Below are positions 60,383-64,000 of a stretch of DNA of 64,000 bases, piece by piece. The position numbers and the translations under genes are program-made. This stretch comes from Nocardiopsis metallicus (GTDB taxonomy: Bacteria; Actinomycetota; Actinomycetes; Streptosporangiales; Streptosporangiaceae), in NCBI RefSeq assembly GCF_014201115.1, contig NZ_JACHDO010000001.1, positions 1,426,001 to 1,490,000 of the forward strand, read 5' to 3'. Position 1 is the stretch's first letter. Every line of letters begins with the position of its first letter. The notes under the pieces are model-generated. The model worked only from the letters and a program-made list of their open reading frames with translations. It made no database searches and was not told the origin of the DNA.

Positions 60383-60494
60383 GCGGTTCTCCTCGGGGGG
60401 TCGTCCGTGCCCCGGAGGACTCGGTCTTTACGGGCACGGTGTCCTTTTGGCGGCACAGAGTGCGCGATGGTGACGACTGTGCCCCGGTCCGGCC

Positions 60495-60550
60495 CGCGGG
60501 ACAAGACCAGCGTGTGTCCCGCGCCACATCATTTGTCAGGGTGTGACAAA
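60495..60550. promoter_or_regulatory. Two palindromes between divergent genes
   Basis: CGCGGGACA (60495-60503) pairs with TGTCCCGCG (60515-60523), and TTTGTCA (60532-60538) with TGACAAA (60544-60550). They lie between the FAD dehydrogenase and the membrane protein gene. They look like two operators, probably of TetR- or GntR-type dimers, but no regulator gene is adjacent. Confidence 0.4.
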
Positions 60551-60648
60551 CACGTGCCGATCGGACAGAATCTCGCTGTCGCGCTCCCGTGGTCCCGATC
60601 CTCAGGGCCATCGCAGGTCACAGCGCGCTCCGCTGAGAAAGATCCCCC

Positions 60649-61515
60649 GTGCACTTCCCTCTGCCGACCTTCGTCCCCGGTCCGGTCGCCACCGCCATCG
60701 CCCTGGTCCTACTGGCCTACCACGTGGTCTCACCCCCGCTGCTGTGGCGGTTGCGGACGAGGAGGGACCGGCGCCGAACCGAGCCGGACCCCACGCCCAT
60801 GGCCAGTGAGTTCCGCCTCGGCACGTGGTGCCTCCCCGTCGAGGCCCTGCTGGTGATGGCCTTCCTCGGCACCGCGACCGCGGTCTTTCCCGCCGACATC
60901 GGTTGGGCCGCGCCAGCTGTCGCCGACCCGGAACCGCTCGGCCATCTCCTGGCGGGGGCGGGCGGCCTGGCCGTCTTCGTGCTCTTGGTCCTGGCCCTCG
61001 CCCGGTCCCACCTCAAGCTCCTGGCCCACGTCCGCGCCGGAGCACTGCCGAGTGGTGTGCGCAGGGAGGATCTCCTCCCCTCGCCACGGGACCGGCGTGA
61101 GCTCGGGTTCATGGCCGGTTGCTGCGCCGTGACCGTGCTCTCCCAGGTCCTGGTGGTCTACACGGTCCTGTTCCCGGTGCTGGCGCAGGTCTTCGGCTCC
61201 GCCCTGCTCGCCGCACTCGTGCTGGGCCTGCTGGGCGGCTGGCAGTACGTGGGCCAGGGCGGCGGCATGATCGGGACGATGGCGGTGCTGAGCACCGCCG
61301 GACTGCTCGTCTACGCGCTGCTCCTCCCCGGATCCCTACTGGTTCCCGTGCTGCTCTGGGTCAGCTACTACGCGGTCGTGACGGGGGTCGCCATCGCCCT
61401 CGCCCGGCTGCCGATCCCGCAGAACTCCCGCCCCCGGCACCCGGTCGAGGTGACGATGCTCGACGCCGACGGCAACCCGGTCGAGCGCCCCGGGCAGGGA
61501 GCGCTCGACCGCTGA
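60649..61515 (+). CDS. Polytopic membrane protein of unknown function
   Basis: A 288-residue protein with about seven hydrophobic segments (PVATAIALVLLAYHVV, EALLVMAFLGTATAVF, LLAGAGGLAVFVLLVLALA, VTVLSQVLVVYTVLFPVLAQVF, LLAALVLGLLGGW, MAVLSTAGLLVYALLLPGSLL, LLWVSYYAVVTGVAIAL) and basic loops (RTRRDRRRTEPD). I do not recognise the family. The GTG at 60649 has GAGAAAGA upstream. It is divergent from the FAD dehydrogenase. Confidence 0.7.
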   Translation: MHFPLPTFVPGPVATAIALVLLAYHVVSPPLLWRLRTRRDRRRTEPDPTPMASEFRLGTWCLPVEALLVMAFLGTATAVFPADIGWAAPAVADPEPLGHLLAGAGGLAVFVLLVLALARSHLKLLAHVRAGALPSGVRREDLLPSPRDRRELGFMAGCCAVTVLSQVLVVYTVLFPVLAQVFGSALLAALVLGLLGGWQYVGQGGGMIGTMAVLSTAGLLVYALLLPGSLLVPVLLWVSYYAVVTGVAIALARLPIPQNSRPRHPVEVTMLDADGNPVERPGQGALDR

Positions 61516-61546
61516 GGCCCGAACCTGTTGAACCCTGTGGCCGTGC

Positions 61547-62641
61547 TCAGGCGCCGAAGCGGACCAGGGACCGGCCGCCCTTGCCCTGGCGCATGCGCTC
61601 GAAGGCGTCGGGCAGACCCTCCAGGGAGATCTCGTCGGTGATCATCGCGGCGAGCTTCAGCTCTCCCGCCCGGACCGCCTCGGCGAGCACCGGGATGTCC
61701 CGGGCCGGGTCGCTGGAGCCGTAGACGCAGCCCTGGAGGGTGCGTGCCTGGTGGAACAGTTCCAGGGCGTTGAAGGACACCTCGTCCTGCTTCGAGCCCA
61801 GCCCCACCACCGTCACGGTGCCGCCCCGGCGGGAGGAGTTCCACGCGGTACGCACCACCTGCGCCTTGCCGACCACCTCGAAGGCGTGGTCGACCCCCCG
61901 CCCGCCGGTCAGCTTGCGCACCGACTTGTGCACCTTCGGGTCGGAGACCAGGAATTCGGTGGCGCCCAGGGAACGGGCCAACTGCTCCTTCTCGGTGGAG
62001 ACGTCGACCGCGATCAGCGGGTCGGCCCCCGCCATCCGAGCGGCTTGGAGGAGGGACAGGCCCACTCCGCCCAGCCCCAGCACCAGGGCGGACTGGCCCG
62101 CCCGCAGCTTGGCGGCGTTGTTGACGGCGCCCCATCCGGTGAGCGCCGCGCAGCCCAGCATCGCCGCGACCGCCAGGTCGACCCCGTCCGGCAGCGGGAC
62201 GAGAGCACCGACCGGGACGACCGTGGCCTCGGCGAAGGCGCCGGTGTTCAGTCCCGGGTGTACCGGGGTGCCGTCGGTGAGCTCGGCGTAGGGGGTGAGC
62301 ATGCGGTCGAGGGCGTGCTCGCACAGGTGGGGTTCGCCCTGTTCGCAGAACCAGCACGCGCGGCAGGGCGGCGCCCAGTTCAGGATGACCTGCTGGCCCG
62401 GCATCACCTCGGTCACACCGGGGCCGACCGCCTCGACGGTGCCCGTGCCCTCGTGGCCCAGGACCGCGGGCAGGGGCTGGGCCAGCGTCCCGTTCGACAG
62501 GGAGAGATCGGAGTGGCACACGCCGGCCGCGACCATCCGGACCCGGACCTGGCCCGGGCCGGGGTCGGGCAGGACGACGTCGCGGATCTCGGGGGGAGCG
62601 TCGGTCTCGTGGAAGACGGCTGCCTTGACGGTCGTACTCAT
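61547..62641 (-). CDS. Zinc-dependent alcohol dehydrogenase (MDR family, class III-like)
   Basis: A 364-residue medium-chain dehydrogenase. Catalytic zinc ligands in GVCHSDL and GHEGTGTVEAVG; structural zinc cysteines in CRACWFCEQGEPHLC; nucleotide-binding GLGGVGLSLLQAARMAGADPLIAVDV with the NAD-selecting Asp. The overall pattern (LAGCAALTGW-like region MLGCAALTGWGAVNNAAK) places it with class III / mycothiol- or NAD-dependent alcohol or formaldehyde dehydrogenases. The ATG at 62641 has GGAGACC upstream. A GC-rich palindrome 45-60 nt upstream resembles a TetR operator. Confidence 0.9.
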   Translation of the reverse strand: MSTTVKAAVFHETDAPPEIRDVVLPDPGPGQVRVRMVAAGVCHSDLSLSNGTLAQPLPAVLGHEGTGTVEAVGPGVTEVMPGQQVILNWAPPCRACWFCEQGEPHLCEHALDRMLTPYAELTDGTPVHPGLNTGAFAEATVVPVGALVPLPDGVDLAVAAMLGCAALTGWGAVNNAAKLRAGQSALVLGLGGVGLSLLQAARMAGADPLIAVDVSTEKEQLARSLGATEFLVSDPKVHKSVRKLTGGRGVDHAFEVVGKAQVVRTAWNSSRRGGTVTVVGLGSKQDEVSFNALELFHQARTLQGCVYGSSDPARDIPVLAEAVRAGELKLAAMITDEISLEGLPDAFERMRQGKGGRSLVRFGA

Positions 62642-62682
62642 GAGGAGGTCTCCAATCGCGGAACTGCGGAGACCTTAGCAAT

Positions 62683-62700
62683 ACCGGCCGGTCGGTCGGT
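62683..62700. promoter_or_regulatory. TetR-like operator before the alcohol dehydrogenase
   Basis: ACCGGCCGGT is a perfect 10-bp palindrome (62683-62692), extended by two further CGGT repeats (GGTCGGTCGGT). ACCGACCGGTCGGT-type sequences are common TetR-family operators in actinomycetes. No TetR gene is visible in the window next to it. Confidence 0.4.
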
Positions 62701-62757
62701 GGTGCGGGGCGCCCTCCGCCAGGCAGGGCCGCACGGTTTCGGCGGACATTGGTCGAC

Positions 62758-62780
62758 TTTATGCAAAAGCTTATATTGGC
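62758..62780 (+). promoter_or_regulatory. AT-rich promoter/operator patch before the DDAH-like gene
   Basis: TTTATGCAAAAGCTTATATTG is a conspicuously AT-rich stretch in otherwise GC-rich DNA, containing AAGCTT and TATATT. It is the probable promoter region for the amidinohydrolase gene at 62891 and resembles Lrp/AsnC-type operators, which often govern arginine and ornithine catabolism genes. Confidence 0.4.
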
Positions 62781-62890
62781 GGGCCTTCAGTGCGGGTATC
62801 TCACTTTTGTCCGCCGGATAACGCGGTGTGGTAAATGCCTGTACCACTGCGGGCCGTACGGCCTCCGGTGCACCTCAACGGGGAGGTTTC

Positions 62891-63727
62891 ATGGCTCGAC
62901 CTGTCGACTCGGCGGCCGCGGTGACACCGCGGCACTACCTGATGTGCAGACCCACCTACTTCGCGGTGGAATACGCGATCAATCCGTGGATGGATCCGGC
63001 GGCGGGCGTCGACCGGGCGCGCGCCGTCCGTCAGTGGGAGGGGCTGCGGGACCTGTACCGGTCCCTGGGTCACAGGGTCAGCGAGATCGCGCCGATCGAG
63101 GGGCTGCCCGACATGGTCTTCGCGGCCAACGGCGCACTGGTCGTGGACGGGCGCGTCTACGGTGCCCGGTTCGCCAGTGCCGAACGCACCCCGGAGGGCC
63201 CGGCCTACCTGGACTGGTTCCGCAAGGCGGGCTACACCGAGGTCCGGGAGCCCAAGCACGTCAACGAGGGCGAGGGCGACTTCATCACCCTCGACGACGT
63301 GGTCCTGGCCGCCACCGGGTTCCGTACCGAGGCCGCCGCCCACCAGGAGGCCGAGCGTCTCCTGGGCCGCCCGGTCGTCACCCTGCAGCTGGTCGACCCG
63401 CGCTTCTACCACCTGGACACCGCGCTGTTCGCACTCTCCGGCGACCAGGTCGCCTACTACCCCGGCGCATTCTCCGAGGGCAGCTGCAGGGTGCTGCGCG
63501 CCCTGTACCCCGACGCGCTCCTGGCCACGGAGGAGGACGCGGCGGTGCTCGGGCTCAACGCGGTCTGCGACGGCCGCAACGTGGTCATCGCCGCCGAGGC
63601 GACCGCGCTCGCCGGGCGGCTGCGCGCTCTGGGCTTGGAGGTCCACCCCGTGGAGCTCGACGAACTGCGTAAGGCCGGCGGCGGGGCCAAGTGCTGCACC
63701 CTCGAGCTGAGGGGCGCATCGGAGTGA
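62891..63727 (+). CDS. Dimethylargininase (DDAH)-like amidinohydrolase
   Basis: A 278-residue guanidino-group-modifying enzyme. RHYLMCRPTYFAVEYAINPWMD at the N-terminus, DMVFAANGALVV, NEGEGDFITLDDVVLAATGFRT, RFYHLDTALFAL (catalytic His) and GGGAKCCTLELRG (nucleophilic Cys) match the N(G),N(G)-dimethylarginine dimethylaminohydrolase / ornithine-forming amidinohydrolase group. It hydrolyses an arginine-type guanidinium to citrulline or ornithine products. The ATG at 62891 follows GGGGAGG at 6-nt spacing. Confidence 0.88.
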   Translation: MARPVDSAAAVTPRHYLMCRPTYFAVEYAINPWMDPAAGVDRARAVRQWEGLRDLYRSLGHRVSEIAPIEGLPDMVFAANGALVVDGRVYGARFASAERTPEGPAYLDWFRKAGYTEVREPKHVNEGEGDFITLDDVVLAATGFRTEAAAHQEAERLLGRPVVTLQLVDPRFYHLDTALFALSGDQVAYYPGAFSEGSCRVLRALYPDALLATEEDAAVLGLNAVCDGRNVVIAAEATALAGRLRALGLEVHPVELDELRKAGGGAKCCTLELRGASE

Positions 63728-63733
63728 CAAACC

Positions 63734-63773
63734 GCGGGCGGGTTCCGCGCACCCCCGTGCGGAATCCGCCCGC
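63734..63773 (+). terminator. Terminator after the DDAH-like gene
   Basis: A 15-bp stem (GCGGGCGGGTTCCGC pairing with GCGGAATCCGCCCGC, one G-T pair) with a 10-nt loop, followed by CTAAACA, starts 6 nt after the stop codon. From 63774 to the window end nothing further can be supported; a short GGCGGC/GCCGCC hairpin and a possible promoter lie there. Confidence 0.7.
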
Positions 63774-64000
63774 CTAAACAACTCTGGGTGTGGGATGCGC
63801 CACGTTCCGAATTCGCCTCGGTCGCGGCCCCACAGGTCACGTACACCGGGGTGCCGAACCCGTGGATCGGACGGGGAAACTCATGTCCGGCGGCCTCTGG
63901 CCAAAGCCGCCGATCCCACTAGCTTGGCGTTTAACCTCGAGCCCGCGCTCAGAGCAGGTCAGTCAGATGTGGTGGGCTTATTTGCGCCGGTTCGACATCG

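Overview
The window is very GC-rich, uses GTG and TTG starts freely and carries families typical of actinomycetes: a DUF574/Methyltransf_19 methyltransferase, a fused pcaL, treY/treZ, a DevS/DevR pair, PH/SPFH/ribbon-helix-helix genes and NNH1-NACHT proteins. The best guess, from gene content alone, is a Nocardiopsis-like member of the Streptosporangiales. No rRNA operon, CRISPR array or complete prophage is visible.

Layout. 1-5200: protocatechuate branch of the beta-ketoadipate pathway (pcaF partial, pcaH, pcaG, pcaB, pcaL), tightly packed and co-directional. 5.3-17.3 kb: an ordinary chromosomal stretch (PEP mutase-like enzyme, DUF574 methyltransferase, coupled SNF2 helicase/SWIM pair, UMF1-type MFS, glycerophosphodiesterase, S9 peptidase, NlpC/P60 hydrolase). 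17.3-21.6 kb: a decayed stretch with the fused remains of a MocR regulator and an MFS gene, a glycosyltransferase, and a TnpB pseudogene. 21.8-23.2 kb: pstS with a clear PHO box but no pstCAB beside it. 23.3-31.6 kb: treY and an RlmA-like methyltransferase are separated from treZ by a roughly 2.8-kb element bounded by 56-bp copies of the 3' part of a tRNA-Arg(TCT). Each copy has a pair of GTGCTCC arm-type repeats on its inner side. The element holds mgtE, a truncated M-box riboswitch and transposase debris, but no integrase. 31.6-40 kb: lipoprotein, Erm methyltransferase, SAM methyltransferase, APH-like kinase, an ArsR-type regulator and an MFS transporter sharing an operator-like motif, and a large secreted DUF6351 protein. 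40-44 kb: a DevS/DevR-type redox or oxygen two-component system with a PPOX flavoprotein and candidate DevR boxes. 44.1-47.4 kb: a large NACHT protein of lower GC content, probably anti-phage. 47.6-58.5 kb: MHS transporter, frameshifted FAD oxidoreductase, kinase, NUDIX-like protein, STAS protein, an IS481-family element with a CCTAGG target duplication, then a divergent PH/PH and SPFH/RHH locus and a Uma2 protein. 58.7-64 kb: FAD dehydrogenase, membrane protein, zinc alcohol dehydrogenase and a DDAH-like amidinohydrolase.

How the genes work together. The pca genes convert protocatechuate to acetyl-CoA and succinyl-CoA (pcaI/J and the regulator would lie to the left, outside the window). treY and treZ make trehalose from maltooligosaccharides. 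The DevS-like kinase probably phosphorylates the DevR-like regulator, which may bind the GGGAC repeats between devR and the PPOX gene. PstS is placed for PhoP control. The strongest novelty candidates are the integrase-less att-flanked element with its interrupted M-box, the two-sided deletion scar, the NACHT gene, and the IS481 copy sitting exactly on a host stop codon.
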